Shown: in pieces, positions 1-5,631 of the stretch
Numbering within the stretch: the first letter of the stretch is position 1
Layout of the letters: every line of letters starts with the position of its first letter
DNA from: Pseudomonadota bacterium
GTDB taxonomy: Bacteria; Pseudomonadota; Gammaproteobacteria; Burkholderiales; Rhodocyclaceae
DNA: 5,631 bases
Assembly: GCA_030917225.1 (NCBI GenBank)
Contig: JAUPVD010000460.1
Coordinates: 1-5,631, forward strand
Reading direction: 5' to 3'
The notes under the pieces: generated by a model
The model's database searches: none
Told to the model about the DNA's origin: nothing
The model's input: only the letters and a program-made list of their open reading frames with translations
Position numbers and translations under genes: made by a program

Positions 1-126
1 AGAAAGCCGCTCCGAAGAAGGCTGCTGCCAAACCGGCAGTGAAGAAAGCCGCTCCGAAGAAGGCTGCTGCCAAGCCGGCAGTGAAGAAGGCTGCTCCGAA
101 GAAGGTTGCTGCCAAGCCGGCAGCGA
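1..126 (+). repeat. Three tandem 42-bp direct repeats inside the H1-like gene
   Basis: Bases 1-42 and 43-84 are identical except at one position (32 versus 74, A/G). Bases 85-126 are a third, more diverged copy in the same register. Each unit encodes 14 residues of the pattern KKAAPKKAAAKPAV. From 127 to about 365 the repetition continues as shorter in-frame units of roughly 12-21 bp. Because the array touches the left edge, more copies may lie outside the window. The unit length is a multiple of three, so copy-number changes would keep the frame. Confidence 0.9.
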
Positions 127-482
127 AGAAACCCGCAGCGAAGAAGCCAGTAGCCAAGCCTGCGGCCAAGAAGCCGGCAGCAAAGCCCGCGGCCAAGAAG
201 CCTGTAGCGAAAAAGCCGGCAGCAAAGCCCGTGGCCAAGAAGCCGGCAGCGAAGCCTGCGGTCAAGAAACCCGCAGCCAAGCCGGCCGCAAAACCGGCGG
301 CGAAGAAACCGGCAGCGAAGCCCGTGGCGAAAAAGCCTGCAGCCAAGCCGGCAGCGAAGCCTGCTGCTCCTGCTGCATCGGCCCCCGCCCCGACTCCGTC
401 GACGGCTGCAACCCCGGGTCTGAAAACCGCGCTCAATCCGACTGCGGCCTGGCCTTTCCCGACCGGTTCGCGTCCGAAGTAA
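1..482 (+). CDS. Histone H1-like Lys/Ala/Pro-rich repeat protein, 5'-truncated by window edge
   Basis: The reading frame is open from base 3 to a TAA at 480-482, so about 159 C-terminal residues are visible and the true start lies upstream of the window. A GTG at 39 is only an internal valine codon. The visible part is almost wholly Lys, Ala, Pro and Val in repeating blocks such as KKAAPKKAAAKPAV (three copies at the left end), then shorter AAKKPAAKPA/KKPVAKKPA blocks. It ends in an uncharged Ala/Pro/Ser/Thr linker and a distinct tail reading LNPTAAWPFPTGSRPK. Such lysine-rich low-complexity tails are known from bacterial H1-like proteins (AlgP/AlgR3, the PhaF C-terminal domain, HC1-like proteins), which bind DNA non-specifically through positive charge. 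The N-terminal domain that would separate a phasin of the PhaF type from a free-standing nucleoid protein is not in the window, so the exact role is undetermined. The tail is probably disordered and cytoplasmic/nucleoid-associated. The gene is convergent with the aminotransferase and followed by tandem terminator-like hairpins. Confidence 0.85.
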   Translation, partial: KAAPKKAAAKPAVKKAAPKKAAAKPAVKKAAPKKVAAKPAAKKPAAKKPVAKPAAKKPAAKPAAKKPVAKKPAAKPVAKKPAAKPAVKKPAAKPAAKPAAKKPAAKPVAKKPAAKPAAKPAAPAASAPAPTPSTAATPGLKTALNPTAAWPFPTGSRPK

Positions 483-499
483 TCGGCGGTAGATGTGGT

Positions 500-535
500 G
501 CGGGGCGAGTATTCCTTGCCCCGCCCGCTCTTTTT
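500..535 (+). terminator. Intrinsic terminator of the H1-like gene
   Basis: A 10-bp stem (500-509 GCGGGGCGAG with 515-524 CTTGCCCCGC, one G-U wobble) closes a 5-nt loop (TATTC). It is followed after a 6-nt spacer by a run of five T at 531-535. It starts 17 bp after the stop codon of the H1-like gene. The T-run is short and slightly displaced, so efficiency may be moderate. Confidence 0.7.
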
Positions 536-539
536 CAGT

Positions 540-571
540 GGCGCGGCATTTGTCGCGCCGCCTCTGTTTTT
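540..571 (+). terminator. Second, tandem hairpin with T-tract (+ strand)
   Basis: GGCGCGGC at 540-547 pairs with GTCGCGCC at 552-559 (8 bp, one G-U) around a 4-nt loop ATTT. TTTTT follows at 567-571. It lies 5 bp beyond the first hairpin's T-run, giving a back-up terminator in the convergent gap. The hairpin would also form in the aminotransferase transcript from the right, but no T-rich tract follows it on that strand, so bidirectional termination is uncertain. Confidence 0.5.
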
Positions 572-589
572 ATCTCCAGCTTTTTCCGT

Positions 590-1747
590 TCAGCCAGCCA
601 GAAAGCGCCGGATGCGTTCAACCGCCTCTGCGAGTCTCGCCACATCGGTGGTGTAGGCGAAACGCAGATGTTGCCGCGGCGCGTGGCTGCCAAAATCCAG
701 CCCCGGTGTGATGGCGACGCCAGTTGATTCCAGCAGGTCGCGTGCGAAGCGATCGCTGTCGTTAGTCAGTGCACTGCAGTCGGCATAGACATAGAAGGCG
801 CCCTGCGGCTGTGCTGTCAGCCGGAAGCCCAGAGAGCTGAGAGCCGGCACGAGAAAATCGCGCCGGCGTCGGAATTCCGCTCGCCGTGCCTCAAGGATGG
901 CAATGGTTTCCGGGTCAAATGCCGCCAGCGCAGCATGCTGGGCCGGGGATGAGGGCGAGATGAAAAGATTCTGCGCCAGTTTTTCGATGTCCCTGATGTA
1001 GGGCTCGGGGACCACCAGCCAGCCGAGTCGCCAGCCGGTCATCTGGAAATACTTGGAGAAGCTTTGCACGACGAAGATATCGTCGCCAGCGACCAGCGCC
1101 GTCGGCGCGTCGGATTCGTAGGTGAGGCCGTGATAAATCTCGTCGACGATCAACTGTCCGTCTCTCCGGCGGACGAATTCTGCCAGAGCATTGATCTCGT
1201 CAGCCATCAGCATGGTGCCAGTGGGGTTGGCCGGAGAGGCGAACAAGGCGCCAGCGGTGCGAGTATTCCAGTGATGTTCGAGATGCGCCGTTGTTGGCTG
1301 GAAGTTGCTGGCTGCGTCTACCGGGATGCCGATCGGCACCCCCTCGAAGGCGCGAATGAAGTGCCGGTTGCAGGGGTAGCCCGGATCGGTCAGTAGCCAT
1401 TCGCTGCCCGGTTCGACCAGACAGGCCATGGCCAGTGTCAGCGCACCCGAGGCACCAGCGGTGACGGCGATGCGGGAGGCCGGTACGGTGATGCCGTAGC
1501 GGTCGGCGTAAAAACGGGAGATGGCGTCGCGCAGTTCCGGCAGGCCGAGGGCCGGGGTGTAGAAGGTTCTCCCCTCGGCGATCGCCTGCTGCGCAGCGGC
1601 GACGATGGGGGCAGGGGTCGGGAAATCCGGTTCGCCCACTTCCATATGGATGATGTCCTTGCCTGCGGCTTCCAATGCCTTGGCACGGGTGAGCAGCTCC
1701 ATGACGTGGAATGGGGCGATGTCGGCCAGACGAGAGGCGGCACGCAT
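590..1747 (-). CDS. PLP-dependent aminotransferase, class I/II (fold type I)
   Basis: This encodes 385 residues, the usual length for an aspartate-aminotransferase-superfamily enzyme, which moves an amino group between an amino acid and a 2-oxo acid using pyridoxal phosphate. Visible family marks are MEVGEPDFPTP (about 35-45), the substrate/cofactor loop TFYTPALGLPELR (61-73), SPANPTG with Asn174, VDEIY with Asp202 and Tyr205, the Schiff-base lysine Lys232 in SFSKYFQMTGWRLGW with Arg240 binding the PLP phosphate, and LRFAY with Arg362 for the substrate carboxylate. No signal peptide is seen, so it should be a cytosolic dimer. The frame stays open upstream to 1921, but that would overlap pckG and its terminator. 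The ATG at 1745-1747 is preferred because GGAGAG sits 6 nt upstream and homology-like sequence begins there. Substrate cannot be read from sequence; aromatic, aspartate, alanine or branched-chain specificity are all possible. It follows pckG on the same strand after 83 bp containing a terminator. Confidence 0.92.
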   Translation of the reverse strand: MRAASRLADIAPFHVMELLTRAKALEAAGKDIIHMEVGEPDFPTPAPIVAAAQQAIAEGRTFYTPALGLPELRDAISRFYADRYGITVPASRIAVTAGASGALTLAMACLVEPGSEWLLTDPGYPCNRHFIRAFEGVPIGIPVDAASNFQPTTAHLEHHWNTRTAGALFASPANPTGTMLMADEINALAEFVRRRDGQLIVDEIYHGLTYESDAPTALVAGDDIFVVQSFSKYFQMTGWRLGWLVVPEPYIRDIEKLAQNLFISPSSPAQHAALAAFDPETIAILEARRAEFRRRRDFLVPALSSLGFRLTAQPQGAFYVYADCSALTNDSDRFARDLLESTGVAITPGLDFGSHAPRQHLRFAYTTDVARLAEAVERIRRFLAG

Positions 1748-1772
1748 TTCGGGCTCTCCGGAGGTGGGAATG

Positions 1773-1803
1773 AAAAAACAAAGGCCGCCCGGAGGCGGCC
1801 TTT
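1773..1803 (-). terminator. Strong intrinsic terminator of pckG
   Basis: A perfect 10-bp inverted repeat (AAAGGCCGCC at 1780-1789 and GGCGGCCTTT at 1794-1803) closes a 4-nt loop. Read on the - strand, the stem is followed by TTTGTTTTTTC, ending in six T (1773-1778 on the + strand are six A). It begins 27 bp after the pckG stop codon and ends 25 bp before the aminotransferase start, so it should stop most pckG transcripts before the next gene. Confidence 0.92.
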
Positions 1804-1830
1804 GCAGTCTACTGCGAATTGAGCCGGGGA

Positions 1831-3684
1831 TTAAGCGGCGTCGCGGAAGATGTTCATCTCGAACAGCTCGCGCTTCAGCGTCAGCTGCTTCGGCAGCTTT
1901 TCGCCCAGCTTGTCGAACCACTCCTTGTGACCGGCCAGTTCCGACTGCCAGGCATCGGCATCGATCTTGGTCAGCGACTCGAATTCAGCCTTGGTGATGT
2001 CCAGCCCGGTCCAGTCGATGTCCTCGAAGCGCGGCATCCAGCCGAGTGCGGTTTCCTTGGCGGAAACGCGGCCGCGGACGCGATCGACGATCCATTTCAG
2101 CACGCGCATGTTCTCACCGAAGCCCGGCCACATGAATTCACCCTTCTCGTTCATGCGGAACCAGTTCACGCAAAAGATGCCCGGCGCCTGGTCGACGGTG
2201 TGCCCCATCTTCAGCCAATGGTTGAAGTAGTCACCCATGTGGTAGCCGCAGAACGGCAGCATGGCGAACGGGTCGCGACGGACGACGCCCTGCGCGCCGA
2301 AGGCGGCCGCAGTCGTTTCCGAACCGAGCGTAGCGGCCATGTAGACACCGTAGTTCCAGTTGAACGCCTGGTAGGTCAGCGGCACGGTGGTGGCGCGGCG
2401 GCCACCGAAGATGAAGGCCGAGATCGGCACCCCCTTCGGGTCTTCCCACTTTTCGTCAACCGACGGGCACTGATGGGCCGGAGCGGTGAAGCGCGAGTTC
2501 GGGTGCGCTGCCTTGCGGCCGGTTTCCTTGGCCAGTTCCGGCGTCCAGTCCTTGCCCTGCCAGTCGATGCAGTGGGCCGGCGCGTCCTTGGACATGCCTT
2601 CCCACCACACATCGCCGTCGTCGGTCAGTGCGACGTTGGTGAAGATGATGTTTTCCTTCAGCGTCGCCATGGCGTTGAAGTTGGTCTTCTCGCTGGTGCC
2701 CGGAGCAACGCCGAAGAAGCCGGCTTCCGGGTTGATGGCGTAGAACTTGGTCGAGCCGTCGGCCTGCTTCTGCGGCTTGATCCAGGCGATGTCGTCGCCG
2801 ACGGTGGTGATCTTCCAGCCGTCGAAGGTCTTCGGTGGAATCAGCATGGCGAAGTTGGTCTTGCCGCAGGCCGACGGGAAGGCCGCCGCGACGTAGGTCT
2901 TTTCGCCTGTCGGCGATTCGACGCCGAGGATCAGCATGTGCTCGGCCAGCCAGCCTTCGTCGCGCGCCATGTTCGAGGCGATGCGCAGGGCGAAGCACTT
3001 CTTGCCGAGCAGGGCGTTGCCGCCGTAGCCGGAACCATAGGACCAGATCTCGCGGGTTTCCGGGTAGTGCACGATGTACTTGGTGTCCGGGTTGCACGGC
3101 CAGCGGGAGTCCTTCTCGTTGGGGCCGAGCGGGGCGCCGATCGAGTGTACGCAGGGCACGTATTCGCCGTTGGTGCCGAGCACGTCGAATACCTTGGCGC
3201 CCATGCGGGTCATGGTACGCATGTTGACGACGACGTAGGGGCTGTCGGTGATTTCAATGCCGATGTGGGCAATCGGTGAACCGAGCGGACCCATCGAGAA
3301 CGGCACGACGTACATGGTGCGGCCGTGCATGCAGCCCTTGAATACGCCGTTCAGCGTCTGGCGCATTTCGGCCGGGTCTTCCCAGTTGTTGGTCGGGCCG
3401 GCATCGTCCTTGTTCTTCGAGCAGATGTAGGTGCGGTCTTCGACACGCGCAACGTCCGACGGGTCGGACCAGGCCAGGTAGGAGTTCGGGCGCTTGGTTT
3501 CGTTCAGCTTGATCAGCATGCCGGCCTGGACCATCTCGGCGCAGAGGCGGTCGTATTCTTCCTGCGAGCCGTCGGCCCAGTAGATACGATCCGGCTGGGT
3601 CAGCGCGGCGATTTCGGCGACCCATTTTTTCAGGCCTTCATGTTTGACGTAAGCGGGGGCGTTCAGCGGTACGGGTTGGCTCAT
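1831..3684 (-). CDS. pckG: Phosphoenolpyruvate carboxykinase (GTP)
   Basis: This complete 617-residue enzyme catalyses oxaloacetate + GTP to PEP + GDP + CO2, the first committed step of gluconeogenesis from TCA-cycle acids. It should be cytosolic and monomeric with Mn2+/Mg2+. Length and motifs fit the GTP class rather than the shorter ATP class. Seen in order are Arg84 in VARVED (oxaloacetate binding), GKKCFALR with metal-ligand Lys228 or Lys229, AEHML with His249, the P-loop FPSACGKTN (269-277) with the class-specific reactive Cys273, Lys275 and Thr276, kinase-2 VGDDIAW with Asp297, [13 protein letters not shown] (318-330), HPNSRF with Arg398, the nucleotide-base region [11 protein letters not shown] (426-436), and the mobile-lid stretch LGSETTAA (453-460). 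No key residue is missing. The ATG at 3682-3684 has GAGAG 7 nt upstream and gives a family-typical N-terminus (LNAPAYVK). A U-rich leader stretch lies just upstream. The gene is divergent from maeB and ends in the strong terminator at 1773-1803. Confidence 0.98.
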   Translation of the reverse strand: MSQPVPLNAPAYVKHEGLKKWVAEIAALTQPDRIYWADGSQEEYDRLCAEMVQAGMLIKLNETKRPNSYLAWSDPSDVARVEDRTYICSKNKDDAGPTNNWEDPAEMRQTLNGVFKGCMHGRTMYVVPFSMGPLGSPIAHIGIEITDSPYVVVNMRTMTRMGAKVFDVLGTNGEYVPCVHSIGAPLGPNEKDSRWPCNPDTKYIVHYPETREIWSYGSGYGGNALLGKKCFALRIASNMARDEGWLAEHMLILGVESPTGEKTYVAAAFPSACGKTNFAMLIPPKTFDGWKITTVGDDIAWIKPQKQADGSTKFYAINPEAGFFGVAPGTSEKTNFNAMATLKENIIFTNVALTDDGDVWWEGMSKDAPAHCIDWQGKDWTPELAKETGRKAAHPNSRFTAPAHQCPSVDEKWEDPKGVPISAFIFGGRRATTVPLTYQAFNWNYGVYMAATLGSETTAAAFGAQGVVRRDPFAMLPFCGYHMGDYFNHWLKMGHTVDQAPGIFCVNWFRMNEKGEFMWPGFGENMRVLKWIVDRVRGRVSAKETALGWMPRFEDIDWTGLDITKAEFESLTKIDADAWQSELAGHKEWFDKLGEKLPKQLTLKRELFEMNIFRDAA

Positions 3685-3864
3685 GGCGATGCTCTCAAAA
3701 GAAAAACTTGAAAACGGAAACTACCGTGGCGCGGCGCGTGCTAGGTTGGCCGGCATCCTGGTGGATGTCGGTGCGGAGGGCGTCGGTCGCGGCAGGCAAA
3801 TGGATTGCCCAGCGCTTTTGGGGTCGGGCGATCATGCTCGGCGTTTGTGGGCGCGGCGTGAGGG

Positions 3865-3876
3865 TCTTGTATAAGA
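3865..3876. promoter_or_regulatory. Imperfect palindrome overlapping the candidate pckG -10
   Basis: TCTTGTATAAGA matches its own reverse complement at 10 of 12 positions; only the pair at 3869/3872 is unpaired. Its location on a promoter-like element between two metabolic genes fits a transcription-factor operator. No regulator can be named from sequence alone. Confidence 0.4.
3868..3873 (-). promoter_or_regulatory. Candidate -10 element for pckG
   Basis: On the - strand this reads TATACA, a 4-of-6 or better match to the sigma70 -10 consensus, within CTTATACAAG. No good -35 hexamer is found 16-18 bp upstream, so the promoter may be activator-dependent or lie elsewhere. CATAAT, at 3897-3902 on the - strand, is an alternative. 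The resulting leader would be roughly 170-180 nt. Confidence 0.3.
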
Positions 3877-3949
3877 GTGCGTGCTTCGAGTCCGTAATTA
3901 TGGCACAAGCCGGTTCGCTCAGAAAGCCTCTCAAAGCCTTGAAGGATCA

Positions 3950-4012
3950 GGATTTCCGCATGTTCGATGAGGTCTGGTTGTCAGACATTTGCAGGCAGGT
4001 TTGTGGAAATCC
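3950..4012. repeat. Spaced inverted repeat upstream of the maeB promoter
   Basis: GGATTTCC at 3950-3957 and GGAAATCC at 4005-4012 are exact reverse complements separated by 47 bp. Between them lies a perfect 5-bp hairpin GTCTG/CAGAC (3972-3976 and 3982-3986, 5-nt loop). The right arm ends immediately next to the palindrome CCAATTGG (4013-4020). This may be a pair of operator half-regions for DNA looping, or coincidence given the short arms. Confidence 0.4.
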
Positions 4013-4016
4013 CCAA

Positions 4017-4047
4017 TTGGCGATCACCCCCATATGTGCCTTATAAT
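4017..4047 (+). promoter_or_regulatory. sigma70-type promoter of maeB
   Basis: A perfect -10 hexamer TATAAT lies at 4042-4047. The best -35 candidate is TTGGCG at 4017-4022 (4 of 6 to TTGACA) with a 19-bp spacer, slightly longer than ideal. Transcription would begin near 4053-4055, giving a leader of only about 20 nt that still contains the ribosome binding site. The palindrome CCAATTGG (4013-4020) overlaps the -35, a position where a bound repressor would block polymerase. Confidence 0.65.
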
Positions 4048-4073
4048 TATGAATTACGAACAAGAGGTGCCCC

Positions 4074-5631
4074 ATGGACAAAGACCAGCTTCGCACAGCA
4101 GCGCTCTACTACCATCGCATGCCGAAACCGGGAAAGATCGCGGTTACGCCGACCAAGCAGCTGACCAACCAGTACGACCTGTCCATGGCCTACTCGCCCG
4201 GCGTTGCTGCCGCCTGCGAAGAGATCGTTGCGGACCCGGCTGAAGTCAGCACGCTCACCTCGCGCGCCAATCTCGTCGGTGTCATCACCAACGGCACGGC
4301 CGTGCTTGGCCTCGGCAACATCGGGCCGCTGGCTGCCAAGCCGGTGATGGAAGGCAAGGGCGTCCTGTTCAAGAAATTTGCCAACATCGATGTCTTCGAC
4401 CTGGAGATCGAGGAGCGTGACGCCGACAAGCTGATCGACATGATCGCGGCCCTTGAGCCGACCTTCGGCGGCATCAACCTCGAGGACATCAAGGCGCCGG
4501 AATGCTTCTATATAGAAAAGAAGCTGCGCGAACGGATGAAGATTCCGGTCTTTCACGACGACCAGCACGGTACGGCGATCGTTGTCGGTGCCGCCATCCT
4601 TAATGGTCTGACCTATCTCGGCAAGGATCTCAAGAAGATCAAACTGGTGACATCCGGTGCCGGTGCGGCCGCGCTGGCATGCCTCGACCTGCTGGTGATG
4701 CTGGGTATCCCTGTCGAGAACATCTGGGTTACCGACATCAAGGGGGTGGTCTACGAAGGTCGCGTCGAAGAAATGGACGAGATCAAGGCGCGCTATGCCA
4801 AGAAGACCGATGCCCGGACGCTGGGCGAGGTCATTGCCGATGCCGACGTGTTCCTCGGGCTGTCGGCCGGCGGCGTGTTGAAAAAGGAGATGGCGGCAAA
4901 GATGGCGGCGCGGCCGCTGATCCTGGCGCTGGCCAACCCCAGTCCGGAGATTCTGCCGGAAGACGTGAAGTCGGTTCGCGATGATGCAATCATCTGTACC
5001 GGCCGCTCGGATTACCCGAACCAGGTCAACAACGTCCTCTGCTTCCCCTTCATTTTCCGTGGCGCGCTGGATGTCGGTGCAACGACGATCACCGAGGAAA
5101 TGAAGCTGGCGGCCGTGCAGGCCATTGCCGAACTGGCGCGTGCCGAGCAGTCGGAAATCGTGGCTTCTGCCTATGGCGACAAGGTGACCGGCTTCGGTCC
5201 CGAGTACCTGATACCGAAGCCCTTCGACCCGCGCCTGATCGTGAAGATCGCACCGGCCGTCGCGCAGGCCGGTATGGACTCCGGTGTGGCGACGCGGCCA
5301 ATCAAGGATTTCCCCGCCTACATCCAGAGCCTTAACGAGTTCGTCTATCACTCGGGGCTGATCATGCGGCCGGTATTCTCGCAGGCCAAGCGCGATCCGA
5401 AACGCATCGTCTTTGCCGAGGGCGAGGATGAGCGTGTGCTGCGCGCGATCCAGGTTGCACTCGATGAGGGCATCTGCCGTCCGATGCTGATCGGCCGTAG
5501 CGAAGAAATGGCGAGAAAAATCGAAGCGGCTGGCCTGCGCATTCGTCCGGGTGTCGACTTCGACGTCATCCACCACGATCACTGCTCTTTCTTCGATGAG
5601 CACTTCGAGCAGAACTGGACGGAATATCACC
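4074..5631 (+). CDS. maeB: NADP-type malic enzyme with C-terminal phosphotransacetylase-like domain (MaeB), 3'-truncated
   Basis: The frame from ATG 4074 runs uninterrupted for 519 codons off the right edge; family members are about 750-770 residues, so roughly two thirds is present. The enzyme oxidatively decarboxylates malate to pyruvate + CO2, normally with NADP+. The malic domain (about 10-160) has catalytic Tyr40 in AYSPGVA, presumed catalytic lysine Lys94 in PVMEGK, and metal ligands Glu137/Asp138 in LEDI and Asp162/Asp163 in FHDDQHGTA. The NAD(P) Rossmann domain (165-400) carries SGAGAAA (194-200), ANPSPE (287-292) and Asn320 in NQVNNVL. From about 430 the sequence becomes phosphotransacetylase-like ([15 protein letters not shown], 444-458; PMLIGR, 470-475). 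In E. coli MaeB this domain is tied to acetyl-CoA inhibition, so similar control is likely here. NADP preference is inferred from the family. GAGG at 4064-4067 lies 6 nt before the ATG. The gene is divergent from pckG. Confidence 0.96.
   Translation, partial: MDKDQLRTAALYYHRMPKPGKIAVTPTKQLTNQYDLSMAYSPGVAAACEEIVADPAEVSTLTSRANLVGVITNGTAVLGLGNIGPLAAKPVMEGKGVLFKKFANIDVFDLEIEERDADKLIDMIAALEPTFGGINLEDIKAPECFYIEKKLRERMKIPVFHDDQHGTAIVVGAAILNGLTYLGKDLKKIKLVTSGAGAAALACLDLLVMLGIPVENIWVTDIKGVVYEGRVEEMDEIKARYAKKTDARTLGEVIADADVFLGLSAGGVLKKEMAAKMAARPLILALANPSPEILPEDVKSVRDDAIICTGRSDYPNQVNNVLCFPFIFRGALDVGATTITEEMKLAAVQAIAELARAEQSEIVASAYGDKVTGFGPEYLIPKPFDPRLIVKIAPAVAQAGMDSGVATRPIKDFPAYIQSLNEFVYHSGLIMRPVFSQAKRDPKRIVFAEGEDERVLRAIQVALDEGICRPMLIGRSEEMARKIEAAGLRIRPGVDFDVIHHDHCSFFDEHFEQNWTEYH

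Larger units (their letters stand above)
3685..4073. other. Divergent pckG-maeB intergenic regulatory region
   Basis: These 389 bp separate two outward-facing metabolic genes. No open frame here shows protein-like composition, family motifs or a convincing ribosome binding site, so I read it as non-coding. The right 60 bp hold the maeB promoter. The middle part (about 3865-3900) has A/T-rich promoter-like words for pckG. The pckG-proximal 3690-3720 is A-rich (U-rich in the pckG leader) with a short ACGG/CCGT hairpin at 3714-3727. The block 3728-3860 is GC-rich with no element I recognise. An imperfect tandem repeat (CTCAGAAAGCCT at 3918-3929, CTCAAAGCCT at 3930-3939) and several inverted repeats lie between the two promoter areas. 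Confidence 0.75.

Noticed and set aside
39..41. GTG at 39 as the true start of the H1-like gene
   Set aside because: The same repetitive Lys/Ala/Pro frame continues upstream to the window edge, and this GTG is the valine of a 14-residue repeat unit, so the gene starts outside the window.
1..126. CRISPR array or mobile-element repeat as an explanation of the left-end repeats
   Set aside because: The units are contiguous without unique spacers and keep the coding frame of a Lys/Ala/Pro-rich protein, so they are protein-coding tandem repeats.
493..711. A 72-codon + strand frame after the H1-like gene
   Set aside because: It spans both terminator hairpins and the antisense of the aminotransferase C-terminus and has no protein-like features.
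1748..1921. A 58-residue N-terminal extension of the aminotransferase (start at 1921)
   Set aside because: It would overlap the 3' end of pckG and be translated through the terminator hairpin. The sequence is Arg/Ala-rich without family similarity, while the ATG at 1747 has a good ribosome binding site and a family-typical N-terminus.
1819..3279. A 486-codon open frame on the + strand opposite pckG
   Set aside because: It is antisense to an intact pckG, is rich in Val/Gly/Arg/His/Asp in a low-information pattern, and runs through the pckG terminator region. It is a codon-bias shadow.
3708..4046. A 112-codon + strand frame and a 79-codon - strand frame (3695-3934) in the intergenic region
   Set aside because: Both have unstructured mixed composition with no recognisable motif and no convincing ribosome binding site. 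The first ends on the maeB promoter and the second lies in the presumed pckG leader.
4047..5630. A 527-codon open frame on the - strand opposite maeB
   Set aside because: The + strand frame in the same place encodes a clear malic enzyme with all catalytic motifs. The antisense frame has Arg/Asp/His/Gln-rich composition, no family motif and no ribosome binding site, as expected from GC-rich codon bias mirrored on the other strand.

Overview
The window (5631 bp, GC-rich, dense bacterial coding) looks like chromosomal DNA of a betaproteobacterium. A Rhodocyclales-type organism (Dechloromonas/Azonexus/Zoogloea-like) is my best guess. This rests on the combination of a GTP-dependent PEP carboxykinase, a MaeB-type malic enzyme and a Lys/Ala/Pro-rich histone H1-like protein, plus general codon style. 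It is an inference from recollection, not a database match.

Layout, left to right. (1) Positions 1-482, + strand: the 3' part of a histone H1-like repeat protein gene whose start lies outside the window. It is followed by two tandem hairpin/T-tract structures at 500-571. (2) Positions 590-1747, - strand: a complete fold-type I PLP-dependent aminotransferase, convergent with the H1-like gene. (3) Positions 1773-1803: a strong intrinsic terminator for the gene to its right, read on the - strand. (4) Positions 1831-3684, - strand: complete pckG, GTP-dependent phosphoenolpyruvate carboxykinase. (5) Positions 3685-4073: a 389-bp divergent intergenic region with promoter and operator-like sequences. 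(6) Positions 4074 to the right edge, + strand: maeB, a malic enzyme with a C-terminal phosphotransacetylase-like domain. About 519 codons are present and the 3' end is cut off by the window edge.

How the genes work together. PckG interconverts oxaloacetate and PEP, and MaeB decarboxylates malate to pyruvate. Together they drain C4 acids from the TCA cycle to C3 compounds during growth on organic acids, supplying gluconeogenic PEP, pyruvate and NADPH. Their divergent arrangement around one regulatory region suggests coordinated control of the PEP-pyruvate-oxaloacetate node. The aminotransferase lies downstream of pckG on the same strand but beyond a strong terminator. The H1-like gene is functionally unrelated (nucleoid or granule-associated DNA binding).

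I found no mobile element, CRISPR array, RNA gene, defence module or clearly novel system. The points worth a second look are regulatory: the divergent promoter region with several palindromes, the terminator placed just before the aminotransferase start, and the internal DNA repeats of the H1-like gene.
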